DNA of 36,122 bases, taken from NCBI GenBank assembly GCA_903875445.1, contig CAIQWD010000030.1, positions 1 to 36,122 on the forward strand, read 5' to 3'. Origin of the DNA: an uncultured delta proteobacterium (GTDB lineage: Bacteria > Desulfobacterota > Desulfobulbia > Desulfobulbales > Desulfocapsaceae). Within the stretch, counting starts at the first letter, position 1, and every line of letters begins with the position of its first letter. The notes under the pieces are model-generated. The model saw only the letters and a program-made list of their open reading frames with translations. It was not told the DNA's origin and ran no database searches. A program made the position numbers and the translations under genes. Positions 16,333-25,297 of the stretch are shown one piece after another.

Positions 16333-18285
16333 TTAGGTAAGCTTGTCCATGGGAACAATGGGACCGAGTTTTTCTTTTAACTGCAGCAGTTCAGCACGCT
16401 GTTTTTCATAAACTTCAAACAATTTTGCAGGGATGCCCGCCTCCTTGCTGTAGGCGTTTTTCTGCAGATCAATACGATCGACGATCTTGTCGATATACAA
16501 GGAAAACTGCATCTCATACAAAGATCTCGGATAGTCCTTGTCGATAGCCTGAAACAGTTTGGCCAAATCCTCATATTTCGGCAGATAGCCAATAGGCGTA
16601 GTGATAGCCTTGACATCGCCGTTGGCAAAGAGTTCCAGCCAGCCGAGCCAGACCTTCACATCCTTTTTCTCACCGAGTAGTTTGTCGCCGGATCCGCCGC
16701 GATTGCCATAGGTGAGAAAATAGTTCAAGCCGGCCATTATCGGGCGGGTGTCCTTGGTGAATTTCAAGGAATTGAAGAAGGTAAACTGGGCCTGCATATA
16801 ATCGGCAAGGGCACCGGGAATAAAGGGGGCGTTGGCCCAGGGTTGACGATTGACACCAGTCGCTCCAACTTCCGTGGCGGTGGCCTTGGAGACAATCGAT
16901 GCACCTATTATCACACCTTCGTCGGGATTTTTGGCAACCCATACCGGAGGCATGGTGTCGCCGTCCCTGCCGGAGTAGGTGATCACCTTGATTGGCGCAC
17001 CCTTTGGCGATTCCGAGAGCTCGGTTGCGTGATTGGCAATGGCCGAGGCTCTAAGGGTGCAGCGGGAATTTTTATGGGACATCGGCACCGGTTTGCCGGC
17101 GGCATCGGTCTTGCCTTTGAACCACTCCCCTTGGAAGTTGACACCTTTGTCGGGCGCCTCTTCGCCATTACCGACCCAGTAGGGGACATCGCCTGCGATG
17201 AGAACATTCGACCAAATGACTTCGGTGCCGTCACCACGCAAACATTGCATAAGATGGGGGTCGCCTTCCTGGTTGACATCTTCGACAATGCCAAAAATAC
17301 CCTTCTCCGGATTGATGGCACGGAGGATTCCTTCTTTGTCGATCCAGAACTGAGCCAGGTCGTCACCGATGAAATCACTGCCGACCATGGCGGTGGTGGT
17401 CTTGCCGCAACCGGACGGTGCCGCTCCGGCAAAAAAGGTTTTTCTGCCCCCCGGACCGGTCATGCCGGTGATAAACATATGCTCCGAAAGCTGTTCTTCA
17501 ACCTTGTAGTAGGTGGCATAATCAACGCTGAAACGGTGATTGCCCTTTTTCAGGAGAAGGGTGTTGCCGGCATAGGTGCAGAAGGTGGCAAAGGTGGTCA
17601 GCCAGCTTCTGTCCATAAAAATCCGGGCATTCGGCACATCTGCCGGGGTGTTGTTGCCCTCCGAGTGGACGTTGGTGAAAAAAAGTCCGGCCCGGTCGAC
17701 CTCGGCATCGAAATCTTTGTAGCAGTTTCTGTAAAGGAGTTCGGCCGAGTGCAGTACATATCCTGACGAAGAAATTTCGATTGCCGGAATCGTCGCTGCA
17801 GCACCCACCGGGCCCCGGCTATAGAAGCCGATTATCAGGGTCTTGCCGGACATAATTCCCGGCATGAATTTCTTGACATACTCGATAGCCTCGATGCGAG
17901 GCACGGTTTTCGCGAGAGAACTCATTTTTTCGCCGGGATTAACAATGTAATACGTCTGATTTACCAGCCTCGCCTGATCCTGCGGCAGGTCGAAATGAAT
18001 TGTGTGGCCTTTTTTGGCAAGTTTTCTCTCCTCACCTTTTTGCAGCGAATATTCTCGCACCCATTGGACGTCTTCAGCATTACCGGTATTGACAAAGACA
18101 CTGTCGGGTCGGCACATGGCGATGGCATTGGCGATTTTGATCAGCGCCTCTTCGTTTTTGATCAGCGCCAATTTTTTTTGATTCGTTGCATCAAGTTTGT
18201 CGGCAAGCACCTTGTTCGCTTCGGCAATGTTCCTGAGCCCACCAACAATCGCGAGTATCTCATCGCCTTTTTTCAATTCCAGCAT
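16333..18285 (-). CDS. pckG: Phosphoenolpyruvate carboxykinase (GTP)
   Basis: Interconverts oxaloacetate and PEP using GTP/GDP, linking the C4-acid pool to gluconeogenesis. The 650-residue product is of the GTP type. It has FYSRGPVG, the substrate-binding segment MTGPGGRKTFFAG, a P-loop APSGCGKT (289-296) with the family's reactive cysteine C293, the metal-binding IGDDL (D308, D309) and GTP-family sequence such as SHKNSRCTLRA. This is distinct from the ATP-type enzyme. ATG 18285 has GAAGGAG upstream. The promoter at 18365-18393 is near consensus, giving a leader of about 70 bases. It is the first gene of a minus-strand series with the rhomboid and hflKC genes, although a hairpin follows it. 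Confidence 0.96.
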   Translation of the reverse strand: MLELKKGDEILAIVGGLRNIAEANKVLADKLDATNQKKLALIKNEEALIKIANAIAMCRPDSVFVNTGNAEDVQWVREYSLQKGEERKLAKKGHTIHFDLPQDQARLVNQTYYIVNPGEKMSSLAKTVPRIEAIEYVKKFMPGIMSGKTLIIGFYSRGPVGAAATIPAIEISSSGYVLHSAELLYRNCYKDFDAEVDRAGLFFTNVHSEGNNTPADVPNARIFMDRSWLTTFATFCTYAGNTLLLKKGNHRFSVDYATYYKVEEQLSEHMFITGMTGPGGRKTFFAGAAPSGCGKTTTAMVGSDFIGDDLAQFWIDKEGILRAINPEKGIFGIVEDVNQEGDPHLMQCLRGDGTEVIWSNVLIAGDVPYWVGNGEEAPDKGVNFQGEWFKGKTDAAGKPVPMSHKNSRCTLRASAIANHATELSESPKGAPIKVITYSGRDGDTMPPVWVAKNPDEGVIIGASIVSKATATEVGATGVNRQPWANAPFIPGALADYMQAQFTFFNSLKFTKDTRPIMAGLNYFLTYGNRGGSGDKLLGEKKDVKVWLGWLELFANGDVKAITTPIGYLPKYEDLAKLFQAIDKDYPRSLYEMQFSLYIDKIVDRIDLQKNAYSKEAGIPAKLFEVYEKQRAELLQLKEKLGPIVPMDKLT

Positions 18286-18364
18286 TCTTCACTCCTTCTG
18301 TATGTTCAGCGGATTATACCATTCATAAAATAAGTACTATTCATCAAAAAACTCGAACGATGCC

Positions 18365-18393
18365 ATAATATGAATTTTTGCTTTTAACGTCAA
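18365..18393 (-). promoter_or_regulatory. pckG promoter
   Basis: On the minus strand TTGACG, exactly 17 bases, TATTAT: 5 of 6 matches in each hexamer. Transcription would start near 18358. Confidence 0.75.
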
Positions 18394-18564
18394 GATTTAG
18401 ATCGGAGGTACGAGGGCGTTGTTGCAAAAGGCGGGAAAGGGTGATTGCATCTCGTGCGGAATCGTGATATTACGGCAGCCATCCGGTTTGGAAGCAGTAA
18501 AGAATAAAGGCGAAGAACAAATGTGGGCAAGAAGGGTGATCGTCTGGGAGTTGTCAGGGAGATT

Positions 18565-18606
18565 AAAATGAAAAAGGGCTACAATCACAGTATGATTGTA
18601 GCCCTT
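18565..18606 (-). terminator. Rho-independent terminator of tRNA-Leu
   Basis: A 14-bp perfect stem (18574-18587 with 18593-18606), 5-base loop and a T-rich run on the minus strand. It starts 12 bases after the tRNA 3' end. Confidence 0.88.
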
Positions 18607-18617
18607 GATTTTATTAA

Positions 18618-18704
18618 TGGTGCCGAAGAAAAGACTCGAACTTTCACTGGGAAACCCCAACTAGACCCTGAACCTAGCGCGTCTACCAATTCCGCCACTT
18701 CGGC
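18618..18704 (-). tRNA. tRNA-Leu (anticodon CAG)
   Basis: 87 bases on the minus strand with encoded CCA and the long variable arm of a class II tRNA. The acceptor GCCGAAG pairs with CTTCGGC. The anticodon loop TTCAGGG gives CAG, reading CUG codons. The D-loop contains TTGGTAGACGCG, typical of tRNA-Leu. Confidence 0.95.
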
Positions 18705-18714
18705 AACGGGCATG

Positions 18715-18743
18715 AATATGCTTCCTGTACCGGTATTTGTCAA
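18715..18743 (-). promoter_or_regulatory. tRNA-Leu promoter
   Basis: On the minus strand a perfect TTGACA, 17 bases, CATATT, ending 10 bases before the tRNA. It lies in the 78-base gap shared with divergent ribF. Confidence 0.65.
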
Positions 18744-18782
18744 GACATTCTTGAATCGAAATCGAAAAAATCAAAGAGCGCA

Positions 18783-19760
18783 ATGAGTATGCAGATATTC
18801 AAAAATACGGAAGACATTGAGATACCCTTCAGCAATGCCTGCGTTACCATCGGCAATTTTGACGGAGTCCACTTCGGGCATCAACAACTGTTTCGGACCG
18901 TTGTGCAAAAGGCCAGAGCTATCAAGGGTACAAGCGTGGCGATAACATTCGATCCGCATCCCTTGCAGGTCTTGCTGCCCGGTGGCATCAAGCTTATATC
19001 AACCTGTGAACAGAAGATTGAACTCATTGAAATGGCAGGAATTGATGTGCTGCTGATCATCCCTTTTACCAAGGAATTTGCCAAGACCACAGCCGACGAC
19101 TTTGTCGCCGAGTTGCTGGTTCGGCGGCTCGGTGTAAAAGAGCTGGTGGTTGGGTACGATTATGCTTTTGGCAAGGGCAGGAGCGGCAATATAGAATTCT
19201 TACAACGCCAGGGGAAACATTTCGGTTTTCCAGTGACCGTTGTCGATGCCTATTACATTGACAATCAGTTGGTAAGTTCTACCAGGATCCGTGAATTGGT
19301 AAGGGGCGGCGATATGACCGCCGCCAGGGAACTCCTTGGACGCAATTATCAGATACGCGGCACGGTGCAGGTAGGAAAACAGCGTGGCGGTAAAGTCATC
19401 GGCTTTCCAACAGCCAATTTGAAGTTCAACGAGGAAGACCTGGTGCCGAAGCATGGTGTCTATGTGACCCAGGTAATCTGTCGTGGACGCGGTTATGGGG
19501 GCATCCTTAATATCGGGTACAATCCTACCTTTGGCGAGGAACAGTTAGTGGCTGAAACCCATATCTTCGATTTCAATGAAGATATCTATGGACAACCAAT
19601 TAAAGTAAATCTTCTCAAGTTCATGCGCAGTGAACGAAAATTTTCCGGCGCGGGGGAACTCTCCGAACAAATTGGCAAAGATGTTCTGGTGGCGAAAACT
19701 ATCCTGGCTGCCCACCAGAAAGAACTGATTTTGTCGAGCACCGAACGTTTCAACCGGTAA
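18783..19760 (+). CDS. ribF: Bifunctional riboflavin kinase / FAD synthetase RibF
   Basis: Phosphorylates riboflavin to FMN and adenylylates FMN to FAD. The 325-residue product has an N-terminal nucleotidyltransferase domain with GNFDGVHFGH (24-33), VGYDYAFGKGR (123-133) and SSTRIR (165-170). The C-terminal flavokinase domain has KVIGFPTANL (204-213) and GGILNIGYNPTFG. ATG 18783 is the first start; an ATG two codons later is equally possible. No strong promoter or FMN riboswitch is visible in the 78 bases upstream. The gene is separated from the other rib genes of the window by three genes, so it may be on its own transcript. Confidence 0.96.
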   Translation: MSMQIFKNTEDIEIPFSNACVTIGNFDGVHFGHQQLFRTVVQKARAIKGTSVAITFDPHPLQVLLPGGIKLISTCEQKIELIEMAGIDVLLIIPFTKEFAKTTADDFVAELLVRRLGVKELVVGYDYAFGKGRSGNIEFLQRQGKHFGFPVTVVDAYYIDNQLVSSTRIRELVRGGDMTAARELLGRNYQIRGTVQVGKQRGGKVIGFPTANLKFNEEDLVPKHGVYVTQVICRGRGYGGILNIGYNPTFGEEQLVAETHIFDFNEDIYGQPIKVNLLKFMRSERKFSGAGELSEQIGKDVLVAKTILAAHQKELILSSTERFNR

Positions 19761-19782
19761 AACCGGCACGGATATTTTCTTG

Positions 19783-19810
19783 TTGCAAGTACGTTCAAGG
19801 TGTCTATAGT
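19783..19810 (+). promoter_or_regulatory. Candidate promoter of the TPR-rib-nusB-ftsK cluster
   Basis: TTGCAA (19783-19788), 16 bases, TATAGT (19805-19810). It would give a leader of about 140 bases before the first TPR gene, containing a small GGCCT/AGGCC hairpin but no recognisable riboswitch. Confidence 0.5.
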
Positions 19811-19958
19811 GTAGGCGCTCTTGGCCTTGCCTATTGAGGCCCAGGCGCTGCACAACAAGCAAAAAAATAGAAAGAGAGAGGCATAATTTGCTGTTTAGAC
19901 CGACAGCAGCGGAGAGAATCGTTAAAGTTGGTTGCGATCAATAAGATAGAGGATAGTT

Positions 19959-20588
19959 ATGGTTGAACAGTTGCAGGAAGATTTGCCGAAAGTAATTGAA
20001 GAATTGGAGAAAAAATGCCAAGAGCATCCGAAATCGGTAATGGCGTTCCACCACTTGGGCTTGGTGTATATGAAGTCCGTGCGTATCCCGGATGCCATAA
20101 AAGCCCTGGAAAAGGCTATTGAACTGGATAACCTCAGCAGTGAGAGCATGATTAATCTCGGGGCCATCTATTTCGGTCAGGGCAATCTTGAGAAAGCACG
20201 CCAGTTGAACGAGCAAGCACTCTCCGTCAGCCCGGAGAGTGCCCAGGCGCATGCCAATCTCGGCCTCATCTGGCAACAGCATAATGAGTTGGAAAAGGCG
20301 ATTGCTTCCTATGAAAAGGCACTTCGCCATGACCCGAAGCTTGCCAGTGCCTGGATGAATCTTACCTCCGTACTGACCATGAAGGGCGATGATGAGCGGG
20401 CTGTTATAGCTGCCAGGAAAGGCCTTGAGCTTGATCCCGATTCGCCGCTCGGCAACAATAATCTCGCCGTGGCACTGTATTTCAGCGGCAAGTTTGCAGA
20501 TGCCAAAATCCACATGGAAAAAGCCAGAGAACTGGGGTATTCCGTGGACCCGAATTTTGTGATGAGTCTTGCGGAAAAACTGGCGTGA
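19959..20588 (+). CDS. TPR-repeat protein
   Basis: A 209-residue protein made almost wholly of tetratricopeptide repeats, roughly at 28-58, 62-92, 96-126, 130-160 and 164-194. They show the usual pattern (for example AHANLGLIWQQHNELEKAIASYEKALRHDP). There is no signal peptide and no membrane segment, so it is probably a cytoplasmic protein-interaction scaffold. ATG 19959 is preceded by GAGGAT. It heads a same-strand series whose next member (33 bases on) is an unassigned zinc-ribbon/HEAT-like protein. The partner is unknown. Confidence 0.85.
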   Translation: MVEQLQEDLPKVIEELEKKCQEHPKSVMAFHHLGLVYMKSVRIPDAIKALEKAIELDNLSSESMINLGAIYFGQGNLEKARQLNEQALSVSPESAQAHANLGLIWQQHNELEKAIASYEKALRHDPKLASAWMNLTSVLTMKGDDERAVIAARKGLELDPDSPLGNNNLAVALYFSGKFADAKIHMEKARELGYSVDPNFVMSLAEKLA

Positions 20589-20621
20589 GCCGTAAAGTAA
20601 TGCCTGACAAGAACGAGCTTC

Positions 20622-21764
20622 ATGCCAAAAGATAAAATAATTGTTCGACCCTGGTGCCCCTTTTGTGGTCAGAAGGTGGGGCGTCCGTCCAATGCACCGG
20701 TTCGCAAAATGAATGAATTTCCGGTCGGACGTTGTCAATGCGGAGCAGTCTATACCTGCGATGCGACAGGGCATAATGTTGGGGCGGCTATTGTCGAAAC
20801 CCTGGTGTATGCCTGTGATGATAACGCTGATTTTGCTTGGGAGTTGATGCCTGAAGATGACTATTTAACCGGACGCATTGAAAACTATGATGAAAATGCG
20901 CATCAGGTGGTAGCCGAAAAAAACCTTGATGGTCGGGCAGTGCGTGGAGTTCTTTATTTTGTCCGCCTGCATTCCGATGCACGAGACATTGCCAAGAGAA
21001 TCAGGGAGAAAAAAGACCAGATCCTGGAACAGACCGTGCCGGCGTTTCGTAACCAGGGCGCCGTCCCCATCGAACCTGCTCCCGACCCTCGGCGGATGCG
21101 CCGCAAAGCGACTAAATCGCTGGTTCAAGAACTGGTCGACCAGGGCGATATCGATGCTTTGGTGGCACTGTGCTTTGATGACAAAAAAACCCTGAGATTG
21201 ATGCAGAGGCTGCTTTATGATCCGCTGGAGAGCAGGCGTTGGCAGGTGGCCTGGACAATCGGCCAGGTGACTGCCAGAACTTCCACCCGTGAGCCGGGGC
21301 CGGTTTCGGAACTGCTGCACCGTTTGTTCGAGGCCTGCTCCGATTCGGCGGCGACACCATGGGGAATGGTTGAGACCATCGGCTATGTTATCGCCATGCG
21401 TCCTGATATCTTCGGTGCTTTTACCCGGCATCTCCTCAATTATCTTAAAGAACCATCAACTCGGAACCAAGTACTTTGGGCCCTGGCGGAAATTGCCGGC
21501 AAGAGGCCCGATCTGATCCGCGACACACCGTTTTACAATCTGTTCCACTTTCTCAAACACCCTGAAGCCCAGGTGCGAGGCCAGGTAGTGCGGCTAATGG
21601 GTCGGATCCGAGCGACGGAAGCTGCGATTCAGCTCATGGAACTCGGAAATGATCAAGAGGTTTTTACCTGGTGCCAGGAAGGTTCTCTTAAGACTTCAAC
21701 AGTTGCGCAGGTAACTGCAGAAGCGATACAAGCAATACAAGGAGGAACGCCGCATGAGCAATAA
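20622..21764 (+). CDS. Zinc-ribbon plus HEAT-like repeat protein (possibly DVU0298-like)
   Basis: The function is unknown. The 380-residue product begins with a probable zinc ribbon: C12-x2-C15 and C38-x-C40 in WCPFCGQ...[12 protein letters not shown] mixed region (50-150) follows. From about 165 to the end it consists of helical repeats resembling HEAT/PBS-lyase repeats ([47 protein letters not shown]). The combination recalls the DVU0298 family of sulfate reducers, an assignment made from memory and only tentative. The next gene, another TPR protein, starts 11 bases before its stop, so the two are probably co-translated. Scaffold or regulatory roles are possible; no catalytic motif is seen. 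Confidence 0.75.
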   Translation: MPKDKIIVRPWCPFCGQKVGRPSNAPVRKMNEFPVGRCQCGAVYTCDATGHNVGAAIVETLVYACDDNADFAWELMPEDDYLTGRIENYDENAHQVVAEKNLDGRAVRGVLYFVRLHSDARDIAKRIREKKDQILEQTVPAFRNQGAVPIEPAPDPRRMRRKATKSLVQELVDQGDIDALVALCFDDKKTLRLMQRLLYDPLESRRWQVAWTIGQVTARTSTREPGPVSELLHRLFEACSDSAATPWGMVETIGYVIAMRPDIFGAFTRHLLNYLKEPSTRNQVLWALAEIAGKRPDLIRDTPFYNLFHFLKHPEAQVRGQVVRLMGRIRATEAAIQLMELGNDQEVFTWCQEGSLKTSTVAQVTAEAIQAIQGGTPHEQ

Positions 21765-22356
21765 ACTGCAATCCCTCGATGCAATCCAACCCCTCGATGG
21801 CGGTCGAACCGAAGGGCCACAGGATTCGGTCAAAAAAGAATACGAAGAAGGTCTGCGGTTTCTTGAACAAAAGGAATACGGGCAGGCTGCGGTGGCACTG
21901 CACAACGCACTTGTAGGATTTGAGCAAAAGGCGGATGAGGCGGGAATAGCCAATGCGAGCAATCAGTTGGGTCATGTGTGTCTTTGTCGGCAAGAGTACG
22001 AAGCTGCTCTCAAGCATTATCTAACGGCGCTGGCTATTTGCAAAACAGCCAATGACCGGATGAGCATTCTGGCTGTATTAACTAAGATAGTTGCGGCACA
22101 GAGAGGGTTGAAGCAGTATGCTAAGGCGATAGCGGTTTGCCTCGACATGCTGGATCTGTATCAAGACAACCGTGACCCCCAGGGAACCGTTGCAACTCTG
22201 GAAATAATGGCTGAAATCTATGTGGAAAACGGGCAAAGAGAAAAAGCCGCGGATGCCTATAAAACCATCGGGTCGATTCATAAGAATTTTCGACATGATA
22301 CCATGGCCGCTCAATATCTGGAGAAAGCTGCAAAAATTTCATGTTTACCGGGATAA
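21754..22356 (+). CDS. TPR-repeat protein
   Basis: A 200-residue TPR protein. After a polar 25-residue N-terminus come about five repeats, for example [24 protein letters not shown] and [20 protein letters not shown]. It has no signal peptide. The start ATG has GGAGGA upstream and overlaps the preceding gene by 11 bases. Its 3' end overlaps ribE by 16 bases. The tight packing implies one transcript with ribE, ribBA, ribH and nusB. The partner is unknown. Confidence 0.85.
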   Translation: MSNKLQSLDAIQPLDGGRTEGPQDSVKKEYEEGLRFLEQKEYGQAAVALHNALVGFEQKADEAGIANASNQLGHVCLCRQEYEAALKHYLTALAICKTANDRMSILAVLTKIVAAQRGLKQYAKAIAVCLDMLDLYQDNRDPQGTVATLEIMAEIYVENGQREKAADAYKTIGSIHKNFRHDTMAAQYLEKAAKISCLPG

Positions 22357-23000
22357 TAGCAGGGGTTGGTAAAATTTGCGGCAAGCGCACCGCCGGTGGC
22401 GGTATTGTGCTTGACTTCGACGCCGGTTTCGCGCTGACCGACCCGAAGGAGGGCGAATCAATTGCGGTAAGCGGCGTGTGTTTGACCGCTTATGCGATAC
22501 GCGGCCATAGATTCAGTGCCGACGTTTCCCCGGAAACCCTTTCGCACAGCAAACTCGGCATGCTCGGCCCCGGCGATTGTGTCAACATCGAACGGGCTCT
22601 CAGGCTATCCGATCGTCTCGGCGGCCATCTTGTGTCCGGGCATGTAGACTGCTTGGCGACGGTTTTCAGCCGCAAGGAAATTGGTCTCTATACTTTATTT
22701 TCTTTTTCTTTGGCGAAAGAACAGGATCGATATATTGTCGAGAAAGGTTCCATCTCCATTGACGGAGTAAGTCTTACTGTTAATAGTTGTAGTTCAGGGG
22801 TTTTTTCGGTATCGATTATTCCCCTCACGCTCAAGGAAACAACGCTTGGTGCTTTAAAAGTCGGCAACAGAGTCAACATCGAGGTTGATGTTATCGGCAA
22901 ATATGTCGCGAAACTGCTGTCACCTGGCGTGCAAGCGGCAGAAACCGGTGGAAGCCAAGGTATCAATCCCGGATTTCTAGCCAAGCACGGTTTTTTTTGA
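22341..23000 (+). CDS. ribE: Riboflavin synthase (alpha subunit type)
   Basis: Dismutates two 6,7-dimethyl-8-ribityllumazine molecules into riboflavin and the pyrimidine dione. The 219-residue product has two lumazine-binding repeats: [10 protein letters not shown] at the start with SIAVSGVCLTAY, and a second repeat with KGSISIDGVSLTVN. SDRLGGHLVSGHVD links them. The family length is normal. The start lies within the end of the preceding TPR gene (16-base overlap), a sign of coupling. The pathway partners ribBA and ribH follow directly. Confidence 0.96.
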   Translation: MFTGIIAGVGKICGKRTAGGGIVLDFDAGFALTDPKEGESIAVSGVCLTAYAIRGHRFSADVSPETLSHSKLGMLGPGDCVNIERALRLSDRLGGHLVSGHVDCLATVFSRKEIGLYTLFSFSLAKEQDRYIVEKGSISIDGVSLTVNSCSSGVFSVSIIPLTLKETTLGALKVGNRVNIEVDVIGKYVAKLLSPGVQAAETGGSQGINPGFLAKHGFF

Positions 23001-23049
23001 TTTTCAGCAGGGTTCGAGTCAATTTTTATTTTAAAAGTGAGTTACTATT

Positions 23050-24261
23050 ATGGCAGTCAGTAGGATTGATGCGGTTATTGAGGATATCAAGGCCGGCAAA
23101 ATGGTCATTTTGGTTGATGATGAGGATCGCGAGAACGAAGGCGATCTTTTTATGGCCGCCGAAAAGGTCGATGGCGATGCCATAAATTTTATGGCCACCC
23201 ACGGCAGGGGCCTGATTTGCCTGACTCTGAGTGGAGATTTAGTAGATAAACTCGAGTTACCGATGATGGTCTCCAATAATACTTCCCCCTATGGCACCGG
23301 TTTTACCGTCAGCATCGAGGCGAGAACCGGTGTGTCCACCGGCATCTCGGCCGCCGACCGAGCGCGGACGATTCAAGCGGCTGTTGCAGAGGATGCAAAG
23401 CCTGCCGATCTGGTGAGTCCGGGACACGTCTTTCCTTTGAGGGCCCGGGATGGTGGGGTGCTTGTGCGTACCGGTCAGACCGAGGGTTCGGTAGATCTCT
23501 GCCGTCTTGCCGGGCTGATTCCGGCCGGAGTCATTTGTGAAATCATGAATGATGACGGGACCATGGCGCGGATGAATGATCTTGAAAAATTTGTCGAAAG
23601 GCATGAGCTGAAAATTGCCACGATTGCCGATCTTGTCGCCTATAGATTGCGCGAAGATACCCTGGTAAAACGGGAAGTCGAGGCTCGAGTACCCACAGAA
23701 CATGCTGGCGAGTTCAAAGCCGTGGTCTATTCCAATTCGGTTGACAAGCTCGAGCACATTGCCCTGGTGAAGGGTGATATCAGTAAGGCAAAGCGAGTGC
23801 TGGTGCGGGTCCATTCCGAATGCCTTACCGGAGACGTTTTCGGTTCATCGCGCTGTGATTGCGGATTGCAGCTGAATGCGGCCATGAAGATGATTGATCA
23901 GGAAGGATGCGGAATAGTGCTCTATATGCGCCAGGAAGGTCGGGGCATTGGCCTTATCAACAAACTGAAGGCCTACTGTCTTCAGGATGAGGAGGGAGTG
24001 GATACCGTCGAGGCCAACCATCGTTTGGGTTTTAAAAGTGACCTTCGTGATTACGGAATAGGCGCGCAGATTCTTCGAGATCTTGGCGTCAGTAAGATGG
24101 CGATTCTGACCAACAATCCCAAGAAGATCGTTGGCCTTGAAGGCTACGGTATCGAGGTCGTGGAAAGATTCCCCTTGGAAATGGCTGCCGGCAAGGAAAA
24201 TAAGGAATATCTTTTGTGTAAGCGTGATCGTATGGGACACTTAATGACAGTTGAGGATTAG
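23050..24261 (+). CDS. ribBA: Bifunctional DHBP synthase / GTP cyclohydrolase II RibBA
   Basis: Supplies both precursors of riboflavin. The N-terminal half (about 1-205) is 3,4-dihydroxy-2-butanone-4-phosphate synthase with DDEDRENEGDLFMAAE, THGRGLICL, the TGISAADRARTI loop and GHVFPLRARDGGVL. The C-terminal half (about 206-403) is GTP cyclohydrolase II with zinc ligands in ECLTGDVFGSSRCDC, the RQEGRGIGL motif and DLRDYGIGAQIL. Both active sites look intact. ATG 23050 lies 49 bases after ribE. Confidence 0.97.
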   Translation: MAVSRIDAVIEDIKAGKMVILVDDEDRENEGDLFMAAEKVDGDAINFMATHGRGLICLTLSGDLVDKLELPMMVSNNTSPYGTGFTVSIEARTGVSTGISAADRARTIQAAVAEDAKPADLVSPGHVFPLRARDGGVLVRTGQTEGSVDLCRLAGLIPAGVICEIMNDDGTMARMNDLEKFVERHELKIATIADLVAYRLREDTLVKREVEARVPTEHAGEFKAVVYSNSVDKLEHIALVKGDISKAKRVLVRVHSECLTGDVFGSSRCDCGLQLNAAMKMIDQEGCGIVLYMRQEGRGIGLINKLKAYCLQDEEGVDTVEANHRLGFKSDLRDYGIGAQILRDLGVSKMAILTNNPKKIVGLEGYGIEVVERFPLEMAAGKENKEYLLCKRDRMGHLMTVED

Positions 24262-24308
24262 TCGTCTGATATCTTTGCAAATACTTCATCTTTTTTCAGG
24301 AACACAGC

Positions 24309-24776
24309 ATGGCAAATTTTATTGAAGGTAATCTCAAAGCGGACGGGAAGAAATTCGCGATTGTAGTAGCGCGATTCAATTCCTTCTTAAGTGAAAAATT
24401 ATTGGATGGTGCCTTGGACAGCTTGTTACGTTCCGGTGCAGCCGGAGATGATATTGATGTCGTCAGGGTACCCGGCGCTTTCGAGATTCCGCTCATAGCA
24501 AAACGACTTGCAGGATCGCAAAAGTACAATGCGGTAATTGTCCTGGGAGTCGTCATCCGCGGGGCAACTCCTCATTTTGATGTCGTTGTCAACGAGGTTT
24601 CAAAGGGGACCGCCCAGGCAGGTCTGGAGACGGGAGTTCCGATTCTTTTCGGGGTGTTAACCACCGAGACCATAGAACAGGCGATAGAGCGTAGCGGCAC
24701 CAAGGCGGGCAACAAAGGTGCCGACGTTGCTATCGCTGCCATCGAAATGGCCAATCTCATCGACTTACTGCACTGA
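24309..24776 (+). CDS. ribH: 6,7-dimethyl-8-ribityllumazine synthase
   Basis: Condenses the ribityl-aminouracil with dihydroxybutanone phosphate to make lumazine. The 155-residue product has [40 protein letters not shown] with the catalytic histidine H89, and [15 protein letters not shown]. The family length is normal. AGGA precedes the ATG. ribBA ends 47 bases upstream and nusB starts 12 bases downstream, a common arrangement. Confidence 0.97.
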   Translation: MANFIEGNLKADGKKFAIVVARFNSFLSEKLLDGALDSLLRSGAAGDDIDVVRVPGAFEIPLIAKRLAGSQKYNAVIVLGVVIRGATPHFDVVVNEVSKGTAQAGLETGVPILFGVLTTETIEQAIERSGTKAGNKGADVAIAAIEMANLIDLLH

Positions 24777-24788
24777 TTCTGATAATTC

Positions 24789-25220
24789 ATGGGTACCCGC
24801 AGAAATTCACGGGAAATTGCACTGCAATTTCTCTATCAGGAAGATTTTACTATCGGCTCAGATCAGCAATTCGGATATGACCTGGCCGAACGTTTCGAGC
24901 TGTTTTGCGATCTATTCCAGGCGAACAAAAAGGCACGTACGTATGCCCTTGAATTGTTGCAGGGGGTGAGCAGCAATCTTGCACGCCTTGATCAGTTGAT
25001 AAGCGAAGCGGCAACCAACTGGCGCCTGACGCGTATAGCCCCTACCGACAGAAACCTGCTCCGCATTGCGGTATACGAAATGCTTGAAAAGGAGGATGTC
25101 CCGCCGCATGTGGCCATCAACGAAGCAGTGGAAATTGCCAAACGGTTTGCCGGAGATGATTCGCCTAAATTTATCAATGGTGTTCTCGACGCGATAAGAA
25201 GTAAATTGGTGGAGTTGTGA
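24789..25220 (+). CDS. nusB: Transcription antitermination factor NusB
   Basis: Forms the NusB-NusE heterodimer that binds boxA RNA in ribosomal RNA antitermination. The 143-residue all-helical product starts MGTRRNSREIALQFLYQEDF and ends with the family signature NEAVEIAKRFAGDDSPKFINGVLDAI. The start context is weak, and it is closely coupled to ribH. Confidence 0.96.
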   Translation: MGTRRNSREIALQFLYQEDFTIGSDQQFGYDLAERFELFCDLFQANKKARTYALELLQGVSSNLARLDQLISEAATNWRLTRIAPTDRNLLRIAVYEMLEKEDVPPHVAINEAVEIAKRFAGDDSPKFINGVLDAIRSKLVEL

Positions 25221-25297
25221 TCACCAAATGTGGCCACTCCTTGCATTTCCTATGAATTCCTAGTACATGTTGGGCCTGAAGATTTTGTGTACGCAAT

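Larger units (their letters stand above)
18286..18617. other. Intergenic region between pckG and tRNA-Leu
   Basis: 332 bases on the minus-strand path from tRNA-Leu to pckG. It contains the tRNA-Leu terminator, about 165 bases in which I see no gene or clear structure (18400-18564), the pckG promoter and a roughly 70-base AT-rich leader. Confidence 0.6.

Noticed and set aside
16843-17766. Long plus-strand frame (307 codons) inside pckG
   Set aside because: It is the antisense shadow of a complete PEP carboxykinase with intact motifs; no independent family signal.
18400-18660. Minus-strand frame upstream of pckG
   Set aside because: It starts within tRNA-Leu and runs through its terminator; no coding signal.
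18705-18782. FMN riboswitch ahead of ribF, or ahead of the other rib genes (19811-19958, 23001-23049)
   Set aside because: The gaps are short and lack the conserved multi-helix FMN element; ribE overlaps the preceding gene.
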